Below, piece after piece: positions 35,090 through 46,340 of a DNA stretch of 64,000 nucleotides. The stretch lies in contig CM071590.1 of assembly GCA_036429605.1 (NCBI GenBank), positions 4,154,001 to 4,218,000 on the forward strand. The letters run 5' to 3'. The notes below the pieces were generated by a model. That model searched no databases. It was not told the DNA's origin and saw only the letters and a program-made list of their open reading frames with translations. The stretch is from Cladobotryum mycophilum. Taxonomy: Eukaryota; Ascomycota; Sordariomycetes; Hypocreales; Hypocreaceae. The position numbers were made by a program, and so were the translations under genes. How positions within the stretch are numbered: position 1 is the stretch's first letter; every line of letters begins with the position of its first letter.

Positions 35090-36119
35090 AAGGATGACTG
35101 AGGAACGTTTTATGAGCCCCGTTTTCTCTCTCCTACTATGCCAAACACTCTCGCAACGGTCTTGCCAAATTCGAGGTTTCCGGTTGTAATTTGCAAAGTT
35201 ATCGGTCTTACCGATCGAAATTTAATCCTATAAAAACCGTGCCGCAGCTCACTCTCTTTCGATTTGCGCGTCTTTGCTCTCGCATGATGACATATCTGTT
35301 GTGAGGCTGCCAATACCCACCGATAGACTTTTGGGAGGGGAGCATGTGCTCTTGGGGGGCGAGGATGACGGCGCGATTTGGAGTTGGGGAATTGCATGCG
35401 TGATGGGAGGATTAATTGTTACGATGCAGACCCATAGTCGGATGCCAACAATCGGGGTGATGCCGCGGAATGATTAGACTGATAATGACATGGAATGCAA
35501 GGGAAATCGGGGATCAGGTCTTTTATTTTGCAAAGGATGACTCGACCTTGATGTTTTATGAGGTTCTTTCTGCTATTTTTCATCTTTTTTCTCTCTTACT
35601 CTCTCATATCATCTCTCATTGCGCTAGAATTGGTGGAGTTGGGTTGTTCGTCAAGGCCTCCCGGCTGGGGAATGATGACCGTAGCGGATTGAAATGGGAT
35701 GATGGTGAAGGGAACAGGATTATGTTTTTTTCTCTCTACTTTCTTGATACTTGTATTGAAATCGTTTCATGTGCATTTCTCCTGATTCCAACGTCTCTCT
35801 CTCTCTTTCTTTCTCATTGGGCTACTGCTGGGTATATATAGAGATGGTGTGTTATGAGGAATACATTTTCTATAACTCTTATATTATGGGACAGAAAGAG
35901 AAGAAAAAATTGGCAAAATGACGTGATGTGCCGAAAACTCTGATAGTAACCAGCCTCATTGTCATTACTCCTTGTGAGGGATCTGGAACTTTCTAATGAA
36001 TGGGCGTACGGAGTGCTAGGTACTAAGGTAAACAAAAAGAATCACATGCAAATGTTTCATACAATATTCCGAATTGTATATTTTCGGTAGGTATATCCAA
36101 ATGTTACCGGTGAGAGCCC
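35090..36119. other. Intergenic region downstream of ARF1
   Basis: About 1 kb between the ARF1 stop and the tRNA-Gln terminator; contains CTCT-rich stretches (35580-35620, 35790-35815) and no gene. Confidence 0.5.
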
Positions 36120-36126
36120 AAAAAAG
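36120..36126 (-). terminator. RNA polymerase III terminator of tRNA-Gln
   Basis: Seven A on the + strand, that is T7 on the transcribed strand, eight bases past the tRNA 3' end. Confidence 0.8.
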
Positions 36127-36134
36127 AAAGCTAG

Positions 36135-36205
36135 GTCCTAGAGGGAGTCGAACCCTCGCTGGCGGAATCAGAATCCGCAGTCATAACCGTTAGACCATAG
36201 AACCT
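36135..36205 (-). tRNA. tRNA-Gln (anticodon CTG)
   Basis: 71 bases fold as a complete intronless tRNA on the minus strand. The acceptor arms GGTTCTA and TAGGACC pair over seven positions. The D arm is GTCTAACGGTTATGAC. The anticodon stem GCGGA/TCCGC closes the loop TTCTGAT, so the anticodon is CTG, reading CAG glutamine. The T arm GAGGG-TTCGACT-CCCTC is perfect. Internal box B (GGTTCGACTCC) is present and a T7 terminator follows. Confidence 0.95.
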
Positions 36206-36714
36206 GAGGGAAGCTATGCTCGGATGTGGGTGGTGACGTTATGGCCCTATAGAAAGTCATTTATAATTAAGGTGGAGACTTGGCCCGACTTGGATGAACA
36301 AGTTTTGACAACTATTATTTCTGGACTTTCTTCTTTTTCTTTTCTTTCACGCTCTTCTTTTTAAGATTGAGATCTTTTTGCTGCTCGTTTTTGAGTATAC
36401 TATTATATTTTGCTATGGGCAGGGATATATCTCTGTCAAGTTATATTGTGCTAGTACTTGACTGGTAGAGTTACCGCATCCACAGTTTGAAGCAGATTAT
36501 TTGGACATGAAAAACTGTAGTTGGACGGGCGGTGCGTCAATCAGATGATCAAATAAAGGAGTGGATATAATGTAATTCAAATATTCTATAGTGGGGTATC
36601 AACCAATACATCTAACACCGAGAGGAGATTCTCCTGATAATAATACATACATACATTCTACATATTCGTCAGTCATGGACTCCTTGTTAACAACCTTTAG
36701 CTACTATCAATAAA
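36206..36714. other. Intergenic region between tRNA-Gln and HSP78
   Basis: About 500 bp of AT-rich DNA with no gene; it includes the 3' flank of HSP78. Confidence 0.5.
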
Positions 36715-39089
36715 TCAAGCCGTCTCGGATTGGTTCACAATCTCTAGACCCTCCTTGTCATCCCGAATCTTCACTTCAGCCCTCTGGCCCATTTTGAGCT
36801 GGCCCCTGATGATCTGGTCCGCAAGGCCGTTGCCAATCTCGTTTGTAATTAGTCTGTTCAATGGGCGAGCTCCAAACTTGGGATCGTAACCTCGCTCGGC
36901 AAGCCAATCCTTGACGTGGCCTGGCACTGATAGGGCTATGCGTCTGTCGTCGAGGCGCTGCTGCAGTTCCTTTAGACGAATGTCGACAATATCGCGGATG
37001 GCACTCAGGGCCAGACGCTTGAAGACGATGAACGAGTCGATACGGTTAAGGAATTCGGGCGGGTAGGCAGAGGCAACCACATCCATGACCGCCTTGCGCA
37101 CGGATAAATCAATATCACCGTCTGCATTTTCCTTGTATGGATGAAGGTGATCTTGGCCAACCAGGATGTCTGCTCCGAGGTTGGATGTAAGGACAATAAT
37201 GGTATTCTTGAAATCAACTTTATGCCCTTGGGCATCGGTCAAATAACCCTCATCGAGGACCTGCAGGAGGAGAGCGGAGATATCGCGATGCGCCTTTTCG
37301 AACTCGTCAAATAGAAGAACAGCATATGGTTTGCGACGAACGGCTTCTGTAAGTTGCCCCGCATCTTCGTAGCCAACATATCCAGACGGAGCACCGATTA
37401 GGCGGGATATAGTGTGCTTCTCCTGAAACTCCGACATGTCGAATCGAACCACGGCAGATTCTGTGGAGAAGAGGAAGCTTGCCAGTTTCTTGCACAGCTC
37501 AGTCTTGCCGACGCCGGTGGGTCCGAGGAAGAAGAAAGATGCCAAGGGACGATTATCGCCGCTCAATCCAGCACGCTGAAGACGAACGGCATTGGACACG
37601 GCTTTGATAGCCTCATCCTGGCCCTTGACAGACTCACGCAGCGTGTCTTCCATATGAACCAGTTTCTCAATATGGCCGGATGTAAGCTTTGATACCGGGA
37701 TTCCGGTAATGCGCGAAACGACATTGCCAATGTCATCGGCCGTCACGGAGTCGTGGATGAGCGATCCTTCACCCTTTTCCGGCTGAGCTTCTCCTTCAGA
37801 AGGCAGTTTCTGTTCCAATGAAGGAATCACGCCGAATCTGAGTTCAGACGCCCGACCGAAATTCCCATCCCTCTGCGCCTGCTCAAGTTCAAACTTGGCC
37901 TTGTCGAGCTCCGTCTGGACCTGTTTCACAGACTCAATCTCTGCCTTTTCCTTGTCCCACCTCGCATTGAGTCCGGAAATCTCATCGTAGAATTTCTTGA
38001 GATCCTTTTCAAGTTTCTCCCGACGCTCCTTGCTGGCAATGTCGGTTTCTTTTCGTAAGCTCTCTAGCTCAATCTGGATCGTCATAATCTTGTGGTCGAG
38101 ACGCATGATATCTTCAGGTTTAGACTCGTGCTGGAGCTTCAGATGACTAGCAGCTTCGTCCATCAGGTCAATCGCTTTATCCGGGAGAAAACGATCTGTG
38201 ATGTATCGATTGGACAAGGCAGCGGCAGCCACCAAGGCGCCGTCAGTGATTCGGACACCATGATGCACTTCGTATTTATCCTTGATCCCTCGCAGGATGC
38301 TGATGGTATCCTCTACGGTGGGCTCGCTCACAACAATGGGCTGGAATCGTCTGGCTAATGCGACATCCTTTTCAATTTGACGATACTCGGTAAGGGTTGT
38401 GGCTCCGCAGCATTGCAATTCTCCACGAGCAAGAGCAGGTTTCAATAGGTTTGAGGCGTCAATGGAGCCCTCGGCTTTTCCAAGTCCAAGAAGGGTATGA
38501 AGCTCGTCAATGAACAAGATGACCTGGCCCTCAGCCTTTTGCACTTCATCCAGCACCTTTTTCAAGCGCTCCTCAAAGTCGCCCCTGTATTTGGCGCCGG
38601 CAATGAGCGAGCCAAGGTCCAAGGTAATGACTCTCTTATTCTTGACACTCTCCGGCACATCCCCACGCACAATGCGCAGCGCAAGGCCTTCTAGAATGGC
38701 AGTCTTGCCCGTTCCAGCATTGCCAATGAGCACCGGGTTGTTCTTTGTTCGTCGAGATAGAATTTGAATTGTACGTTGTATTTCTGCATCTCTTCCAATG
38801 ACTGGATCAAGCTTGCCCTCCCGTGCCCTTGCCGTCAAATCGATACCGAATTGCTCCAGCGCCGGTTTTTCCTCCTCCCCTCCCATGTTCATTCGGTGGG
38901 TCCCACCGGGGGATGTGGCCGTCCTCCATTGGCATATGATCGTGCGGTAATACTGGGAATGAATCGAAGGGAGGGGGTCCCGTGAAGAGAGGACCTCACA
39001 GATGCTCGCGCAAGAAGGGGTCTGGAGGATCTGGTAGTGGCTCCAGCAAGTCGCTGGGCCGATGACATTAATTGTCGCCTGGCTTGCAT
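36715..39089 (-). CDS. HSP78: Mitochondrial ClpB-type chaperone Hsp78, one-base frameshift near the N-terminus
   Basis: A hexameric AAA+ disaggregase of the mitochondrial matrix working with mtHsp70. The true start is the ATG at 39089 (MQARRQLMSSAQRL), an Arg/Ser-rich targeting sequence of about 50 residues ending near ARSYANGG. That frame stops at PHPPVGPTE while the chaperone frame is open from upstream. One extra base in the C5 run (G5 on the + strand, 38908-38912) joins them as RPHPPGGTHRMNMGGEEE, giving 791 residues. In that numbering NBD1 has Walker A GNAGTGKT (123-130) and Walker B ILFIDE (191-196). A middle coiled coil covers about 325-420. NBD2 has Walker A GPTGVGKT (523-530). The Clp N-domain is absent, as in Hsp78 and unlike cytosolic Hsp104. 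No GT...AG intron explains the shift. Confidence 0.9.
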
Positions 39090-39569
39090 TTCGACTAGTA
39101 TATATAGAATAAGTAATAATATGCAATTACAATCACTAGTATTGTGTGGTAATGCAGAAAGAAAGGAAGAAAGAAAAGAAAGAAAAATTCACATGATCTC
39201 AAGAAATGGATCAAGTATCTTATCAAACATTTAAGTAATAAACACCATCTCCAGTTCAACGCTCGACTTCTCGAAACGTCACGATCGCAAGAGCACTTTC
39301 TCGCAACTTCGGCAGCCATCGGCCCACCACCAACAAGCTCTTATCTTATCGGCACGTGCACTGAGCCCCATGTCCCACCAGCCATCGGAAAAGTCAGGTA
39401 CGTACCGAGGCCATATACGGTTTAGTGTCTGAGGGTTCACATTTTGCTTCCCACAAACTCGCTAGCGGCGCTCACAAAGAAATCCAACATTTCGGGCGAA
39501 CATCACGAACCTGAGTCTTCCTCATCCTCTCCACACCCCATACCAGTCACCACCTGAGAGAGAGTCAAC
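39090..39569. promoter_or_regulatory. Shared divergent promoter region HSP78/RPL6
   Basis: 480 bp separate two start codons. A palindromic TTCTCGAA at 39268-39275 matches the two-unit core of a heat-shock element (TTCnnGAA) and lies about 180 bp upstream of HSP78; a full three-unit element is not clear, so regulation by Hsf1 is only suggested. Confidence 0.4.
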
Positions 39570-40567
39570 ATGTCGGCAAAGCCCACGACCAAGCAGTTCG
39601 GGAAGTCGACCCGGGAGGTTCCCGCCTCCACGGAGAAGGCCAAGAAGTGGTACAACGCTGATGATGAGAGCGAGCCCAAGAAGGTGAGTCTCGGTGATGC
39701 GTCGCAAGAGAGAGAGAGAAGAAAAAATTAAAGGCCCCTGATGCACACGCCCTCATTCGCCCTGGAGAGGACATGGATTGAAATTGGGAATCGCATTGGA
39801 TAATGGGGTATTGTCGGGAAAAGGAGATAAAGTGATTGGGGATTTGTTGCTGGTTCGGCGACGATCAGATGGAAATCAAACCGATCATGTGCTCCCTGGA
39901 GAATTGTTCACATTTCTCAATCGACAATGATCCCGGCTATATCTCTTCTATTGGCGATTCTTGGAAATTGTTAATGAAAGCAGTTGCGCTAACAAAGCTG
40001 CAACTCTAGGTCCGCAAGTCCATCCGATCTTGGACTCCTCGCAAGACCCTCCAGCCCGGTACCGTCCTGATCCTCCTCGCTGGCCGTTTCCGTGGCAAGC
40101 GCGTCGTCCTCCTCAAGACCCTCGACCAGGGTGTCCTCCTCGTCACTGGCCCCTTCAAGATCAACGGTGTTCCCCTGCGAAGAGTCAACTCCCGATATGT
40201 CATCGCCACTTCCTACAAGGTCGACATCTCCGGCTTGGACGAGGCCAAGATCGAGGAGGTCTCTCAGCCCAAGTACTTCACTGCCGAGAAGGCCAAGGAC
40301 AAGGCTAGCCAGGAGGCATTCTTCAGCCAGGGAGAGAAGCCCCAGGTACGTCTTACAAACAAAAAGATATTGTTGCACAAAAAAGTTAATGAGGTTACTG
40401 ACAAATCACCACAGAAGAAGGAGATCAACAGCAGCCGCGCTGCTGACCAGAAGGCCATCGACAAGGCCCTGATTGCCAACATCAAGAAGGTGGATTTGCT
40501 GGCCAGCTACCTCGCAAGCACCTTCAGCTTGCGGAAGGGTGACAAGCCCCACGAGATGGCGTGGTAG
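39570..40567 (+). CDS. RPL6: 60S ribosomal protein L6 (eL6)
   Basis: Three exons: 39570-39683, 40010-40345 and 40415-40567, giving 200 residues. The conserved core includes KSIRSWTPRKTLQPGTVLIL, AGRFRGKRVVLLKTLDQG and VNSRYVIATSYKVDISGL, typical of eL6. The first intron is 326 bp, far longer than in neighbouring non-ribosomal genes, and ends with a strong GCTAAC branch and CTCTAG acceptor. Long first introns are common in fungal ribosomal protein genes. The second intron is 69 bp. Start chosen at MSAKPTTKQFGK, context TCAACATGTC. Confidence 0.96.
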
Positions 40568-41022
40568 ATTTAAGAAAATAAAATCTTGCGCTGAAAACGT
40601 GGGGAGGGTTCACGAGGGGAGGGTGGTCAAGATGGGGTTGTAGAACGGAATGGGTCTCCGAATTAGGCTGGTTTGGCCAATTGCATTTGGAAGTCGACGG
40701 CATCGGTCACATCTTGGCGTCTGTAATCAGGTTTTACAGTCAAAAAACAAAACGAGCATAAATGATTTCCACCAGGCTTCTGGTGATTGACGGTGATGAC
40801 ACTTTTTAATCGCTCATCGAAGCGCATTCCTGTCCGGAGACGATGAAGACCATAGATCTACAACTACTGGATAATAACACATTGGCTTCTCTACATAAGA
40901 GGAAAATGGGACAAGACAAAATTGCTCCGAGGTTGCTTCTCTATTCGTTTCATGCCTGTGATATCTTTACAAAACTTGCTCTTTTCTTGGTAATTTCAGA
41001 GCGCCAACCATACTGTCTTCTT
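40568..41022. other. Convergent 3' region of RPL6 and DPP III
   Basis: 455 bp between convergent stop codons, no gene seen. Confidence 0.55.
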
Positions 41023-43739
41023 TTACAGATTCCTATCGGCCCAACTCTCAATCATGCCCACGAGCGTGGCGTCGTAATGCTTGATAGATACGCTGCCTGT
41101 CGCTTCATCCAAGGTAGTGTTGGCCTGGATGAACACCTTGCGAGGTTGCTTGTTAGCAAGGACGACGTCGCGGACCTTGGTGCCCCAGAAGTCTAGGCCA
41201 ACATTCGTCATATCGTTATAGAACTTGCTACCATTCTCAACGTCGGCAGTGGACTTGTAAATATGGAGCTTCTGCAGGTAGTTGGCAACGGCTAGATTAC
41301 ATCGTTAGCATGCTTGACAAGCAAATCTCACTCTTTGGCTGGCGATTCTTACCCTCGCGACCAGCTGTAAGAATCTTGGATCGATCCAATTTGATAGTCA
41401 AATCAGACAGGTCGTCCTTGGCGTAGTCCAACTTGCAGAAGTCATCAGTCGCTTCTAGAAAGCACTTGAGAATAGAGAATCGAGCTTGACTGTGAGCCTG
41501 TCCCCACTTCTGGCTCTTGGGATCCCACATCTCGAGAGAAGCCAAACCAGCTCGAGCCATAGACAGGTAAGAGGCATATAGAACATCTCCTGCTTCGTTG
41601 TTGATGTCTTCGGTACCGTCTCCGAAGCCAAAAATTTTCAGCACGGGGAACTCACAGCTTAGATGCATGGCAACTAGCTCAGCTCGACATTCCTCGTATG
41701 AAGCGGCAATGCTTCCGAAAACGGAGCCCCAGGTCTTGCCCGGTCCGTACCAGGTGGTAATGGGCTTCTTGGTAATGGGGCTAATGGGAGGGTTCTCCTT
41801 GTCGAAGTTGTAGACACCAGGTGATGTCTCCTGCAAAAGCTTACCGCAGCCATGGCCTACAATAAATTAGTACGGCATATAGCAATTTCTCAAGAGCACA
41901 ACATACCAGTGAGCTCATGAAGTCCGACCTGGACCTCGAATGAAGCGTCGCGGTTTGCCTGGTATACAGCCAAATCCTCATCTCTAATGAAAGGAATCTT
42001 CTCATTAGGAGCCTTGGCACTCAAAACGTTGCCGAGAGAAACGTTCTTGAAACCCTCCGTTTGACGGATGTCGTCGTAGTTCGGACTATAGATTATTAGT
42101 CTAGCACTTTAACATCGAGTCACACCTTTAAATCCTAAGAAACTCTGACGTACATGTTAATACCAGCAGGGATACCGGAACCTAAAAGAATAATTAATAC
42201 TATTACAAGATAACAACAGACTGATGCCTACCTGCAAAAGTCATGACTTCCAGAGAAGTAAAGTCAGGGGACAAAAACTTGTCCTTCTCGAACTCTGAAT
42301 CCCAAGGCAACAAGGGGATTAAGCTAGGAGCAGCAGAGACAAGCTCGCCAAAAGCACGAGTTCGTTCCTCTAACAAGAATATAAGCAAATACTAATCATG
42401 AACTGCAAATGAAGTGTGTATCTTACGATTGACCACTGCAGTACTCGTTAGCAACTAGATGTGATATACCAGGAGACGTATGCAGACTTACTGGATGCGA
42501 AACCCTCCCATTCACCACGGACACCTGCAGGGTCACGGTAGGTCTCAATAAACCCAATATTGCTCTCAACGGTAGGGCCCTTGTCCTTAATCCAGAATCG
42601 CTGGCTGTCCTTGAATGCCTCCAGAGAACCAGTCTCAAAGGACTTGGCATACGCCAAATGCATGTTCTTTTGGTTCTCGTTGTCCGAATTGGCGGCGGCT
42701 TGCTTGATGTATTCGGTAATGCTCTTCATTTCCTCGGTGTAGTCACCATATGTCAGTGTGATGGTCTTGCCCTTCAACTCGCCATCGTCCAAGGTAAACT
42801 TGGTCTCCTTTCCAATGTCGCCACCTTCCTTTGGAACGCTAGTCAATGCTGAAGCAATGAGAATCTCGAAATTGCCATTAGCATTTTTGCCAAGTCTTGT
42901 GTTCTCTGGAAGAAGCCCCTTCTTCTCCATCCAAGCAGAGACGGCCTCAATTTCCTTCTTGGTGATGGTGGCGGATTCGGGATAATAGGTAGTCATGTGG
43001 CCGGCATCAGGGAATCCGAGATGCATAGCAGCTTGGTTGTCGTGGCTGAAAATGGCACCCTTGGTGGCCTCGTAGAACTTGGTAGCCTCGGGGGAGGTGG
43101 CTGCCAGCGCAGAAACGGTGTCTTGGGTGCATCGTGGGATGAACTTGGAATCACCAAAGCTCTTGTAGTTGCCATTGTTGCCAAGGAATTGGGCAGCATA
43201 CTCGAGGAACAGAGCAAGCTCCGACTCTTCGACGCCAGCCTTCTTTGCTAGCGCATTCCAGTCATCACCAGCAGACTTGTAAAGGGTGATGATCAAATCA
43301 TAGATAGGCTCTGACTCGGGAGAGAGTTGTCGCAGAACAATTCTGGTACCAGCAAAAGCGGCCCTGAGAAGCAATTGGTTAGGTGAGGTTTGTATTTTGA
43401 AGGGTAGTCACTAATAAGAGAATCAGAGCATAAGACTTACTTGCTAATGAAATGAGCGTAGCGCTTCTGCTTGTCATTCAGGGTTGAGAAGTGCTTCTCA
43501 ATCTCAAGGCGGACAACCGAAGGCGGCTGATCAGCCAGGTAATGCTTAAGTTCCTCGGGCTTCATGGTGGGCGATACTAAAGAGTAAAACCTTGAGAGAA
43601 GGACTCTGTTAAGAGGTTGGAGGGGAGAAGGGGAAGAGTGAAGAGGACGTTTAAGGATTGGACGGTTGAAAGCAGCAACTCTCAGCGAAGTAAGTCTTGG
43701 GAGTCTCCGAGAGATGAGGGGCAACGAGAGGGAAGACAT
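41023..43739 (-). CDS. Dipeptidyl peptidase III, M49 zinc peptidase, with optional mitochondrial leader
   Basis: Releases dipeptides from peptide N-termini. Eight exons: 43441-43739, 42492-43363, 42427-42435, 42232-42369, 42154-42181, 41907-42085, 41353-41856 and 41023-41291. All junctions keep frame. From the ATG at 43739 the product is 765 residues; from the in-frame ATG at 43565 it is 707, the usual DPP III length. In the short numbering the zinc motif HELTGH is at 447-452 (HEXXXH, split by an intron) and EECRAE at 505-510, close to the human positions. The 58 extra residues (MSSLSLPLISRRLPRLTSLR...) are Arg/Ser/Leu-rich without acidic residues, like a mitochondrial targeting sequence, so both a mitochondrial and a cytosolic form are likely. 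The third exon has only nine bases. Confidence 0.92.
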
Positions 43740-44809
43740 TACCCCGTTCGGAGTAGAAGGAACTTGGAGAGCTGTCAGTGGCTGGAGCTTGAACCAGCCA
43801 GTTTCTGTCAAGGGAACCTCCAACTGAACGGTTTCTCACGGCAAGCGCAAACCTTGCAAAAGGTCCTGCACTCTCTTGTCGGTATGTACTGCATCAAAGC
43901 CACAGTATAGCCAGAAGCAGTTTAGGGCAGAGACTCTAGCGGTTAACGAACGGCTGAGGCACAGGACTTGTGTGAATGATGTGGCTCATGCATAGACGGC
44001 GAGAAAAGTGGCATCTTGCTGATAGAATACTGGATAGTGTATGATATGATGCTGAATGAAAAGGTAGTCTAGGTAGTTGCAACAATTTTCCGATGCTCCT
44101 GTTTTCAAATATATTTCCAAAACTGGATGTCCACAACTATGAGCCTCAAAATTTCAATGGTAAATTAAATCAAAAGATGCATTTGTTCGATATTGCAAAC
44201 CTGTCTTGCATAACCACATCTTGCGCCACAGGCGGGGTTGCCAGGATTAATTTGGAGGGTGTGGTGGTGGCAATGGCGGGGTTGAGGGGCAAATGGAAGC
44301 CCTGGGAAGTTTCCATACCTATAGAGACATAGTAGAGCTCTGAAACTAGCATTGCTATATTGGATGTATATCTCCAACGTTGAAAACATGGAGACAGAGA
44401 AGAAAGGCAAAAAAACATCGAAATCTACTTTTAAAATCCTTAAAATCCCTACAAAGTCACACAAATTATTTGTCTGGATGATCTCCATGGTCGTCATTAG
44501 GGTATGTATCACATCCCTTGCTCTGACTGGGGCTTTGACCAGCGTCTGGAATTCTCCACATGAGGGGTAATCATGAACTGGAGACTTTTTACAAAAATAA
44601 TCCTGTGTTCAGGGCTCAAATTTCTCGTATTGAATACAATCAAGGCCAACTGTAGGCTTACTAGCAATCTCTCTTTAGCAGGTAGAAAGAGGGTACACTA
44701 TTTGCTCACATTCATAAATTACCTGACCAAAAAAGAAATTTCAAAGTAAAATGGGGCCCAACACAATTTAATGCATCCATGGATAATGTGTGTGTAGTGA
44801 CAGAGTCCC
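43740..44809. other. Upstream region of DPP III, no gene seen
   Basis: About 1.1 kb with short frames only (for example 44165-44512 -), none recognised. Confidence 0.5.
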
Positions 44810-44819
44810 AAAAAAAAAA
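44810..44819 (-). terminator. T10 run, probable RNA polymerase III terminator
   Basis: Ten A on the + strand, ten bases beyond the 3' end of the tRNA-like gene on the minus strand. Confidence 0.65.
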
Positions 44820-44829
44820 CTATAGGGAT

Positions 44830-44971
44830 AGCCCCTGGCGGACTCGAACCACCAATCTCAAGATTCACTTGTTATAGTAGAAGCTAATTATTGTTAGTCG
44901 GTTGAATCGAATACTGATCCATCATCATGGAGTGATACTCACTCTTGCGCCTTAGCCATGGCCAAGGGGGC
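44830..44971 (-). tRNA. tRNA-like gene with long insert, isotype uncertain
   Basis: The minus strand shows a perfect T arm (GGTGG-TTCGAGT-CCGCC; box B GGTTCGAGTCC) followed by AGGGGCT. About 120 bases upstream lies GCCCCCT-TGGCCATGGCTAAGGCG, a D-arm/box A sequence of Leu/Ser type. The acceptor arms pair at five to six of seven positions, with one C-C mismatch and one G-T. The five bases CAAGA after the D arm pair with TCTTG before the T arm, so roughly 70-80 bases between them would be an intron at the usual place after position 37. The loop would then read GTGAGT..A with anticodon GAG (Leu). However the variable region would be only five bases, which does not suit Leu. A degraded tRNA is the alternative. 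A T10 terminator follows. Confidence 0.45.
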
Positions 44972-45978
44972 CGGAAATGGGTGAATGATGCCCAGTAGAG
45001 AGAAGAGGACTTTGAAGCCCACCGAACCCCCAGACCCCTGAACTCCACCGCAATGTGGGATATTTGTAGGCAAGGTGCATAATCATAACTCATCATCTGC
45101 ACAACAAGACAGGGTTCCTTAATCGGAAACGAAAAAAAAAACAGTGGATTTCCGTTGTTAAAGTACCTAATCGGATTCATTCTCATCTGCAACGTGGAGA
45201 CGTTTTACAGCTCAATTTACATACTACAATGCCCTTTCAATGAAGCCCTGTCGACGATGCTTCGAGACCAATCCTACGGGGTCACGAGATGCTCTTGTTT
45301 ACTCCTCCCCCGGGACGCAGGGGCCAATGTCTGGCTTCTGTGCAAGTACAGAGTAGGTACTAGATATTTCTGATTACGGAATACAGAGAGAGGAAGAGAG
45401 GGAGAGAGTACCTAACGAGAACCACGGTGTAATACCGTTGATGAAGCATGACTTGACGGGGAATTAGACATAATATTCCTAAGCTGTTTCCTTTCCGCCT
45501 TGCATTGGTGTAAAGTTGAGCTACTCGGGTGCTAATGATATGCCCGCCGTTTTCATGCCATTTTTGTCACAATTTTCAGTCATACTATACCAAATATGCT
45601 ATGGGATCTCGATCATTTGGGAGAGCTGAGAGGCTTATTTAAGACACGGGATTAGGAACCAACGTCAAAATACTCCTAGTAAGGGTAGCATCGGTGGTAC
45701 AAGTGGTACTTGTACTACAAGTAATAGATGGAAAGCGTGCGTAGTGTTGCGTTGGGCGGTGATTGACTGATGGGTGTGGGTGGGTGTGTAGGTCTGATGA
45801 ACCAACTGCGAACTCGTCGAAAATCATGACAACTTGGAACCTTGAGAGCTCATTTCCTTGCTGAGATGCCTAGAAGGTACTAGACAAGTATCGCATATAT
45901 GATTTGCTCACCTGAACAGAACTCCCCAGTATTCGTAATGCGTGTTTTCAATAAATAGGTGGTGCCCACTTTAACCTA

Positions 45979-46019
45979 CATACCTGTGGGCATACCTGTG
46001 GGCATACCTGTAGGTATAC
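45979..46019. repeat. Tandem CATACCTGTGGG units
   Basis: Three near-identical 12-mers (CATACCTGTGGG, twice exact, once with TAGG) in direct tandem, ending next to a TACGGAGTA motif. Confidence 0.8.
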
Positions 46020-46254
46020 CTACGGAGTACATGATCACGCATGATTTTGGGCAGAGAAGAAGAAACCTTTGAGTGCTTGCAGCCGATAAACCGTTGGAAG
46101 TTACCGAGTACAAGGTATTTGTAACCCAATGCCCATGAAAAGAAAGGTTTTTCTGTTGGATACGACGTGACTTGACTGGTGGAGACATATTTTTCCGGAG
46201 TTCGCCGCCCGATGCAAGTGCGTCCAGCAAACGTTTGCGTGAGCAAGGTCTCGA

Positions 46255-46340
46255 TGCATGCATGCATGTATGCAGGCAGGAAGGAAGGAAGGAAAGTAGG
46301 CAGGCAGGCATGCAGGCAGGTAGGCAGGTAGGCAGGTAGG
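46255..46340. repeat. Compound tetranucleotide array (GCAT, GGAA, GGCA, GGTA)
   Basis: About 85 bases of four-base units: GCAT repeats, then GGAA, then GCAGGCAG and GTAGGCAG units, seen directly. Confidence 0.9.

Noticed and set aside
36715..39126. Continuous 803-codon frame as the full Hsp78
   Set aside because: Its first 65 residues are unlike any ClpB and lack a targeting signal, while the real leader sits in another frame from 39089.
39260..39300. Full heat-shock element in the HSP78 promoter
   Set aside because: Only one clear TTCnnGAA pair is present; flanking units are degenerate, so I list it only as suggestive.
46255..46340. CRISPR-like or satellite array
   Set aside because: Units are four bases with no spacers; it is an ordinary microsatellite.
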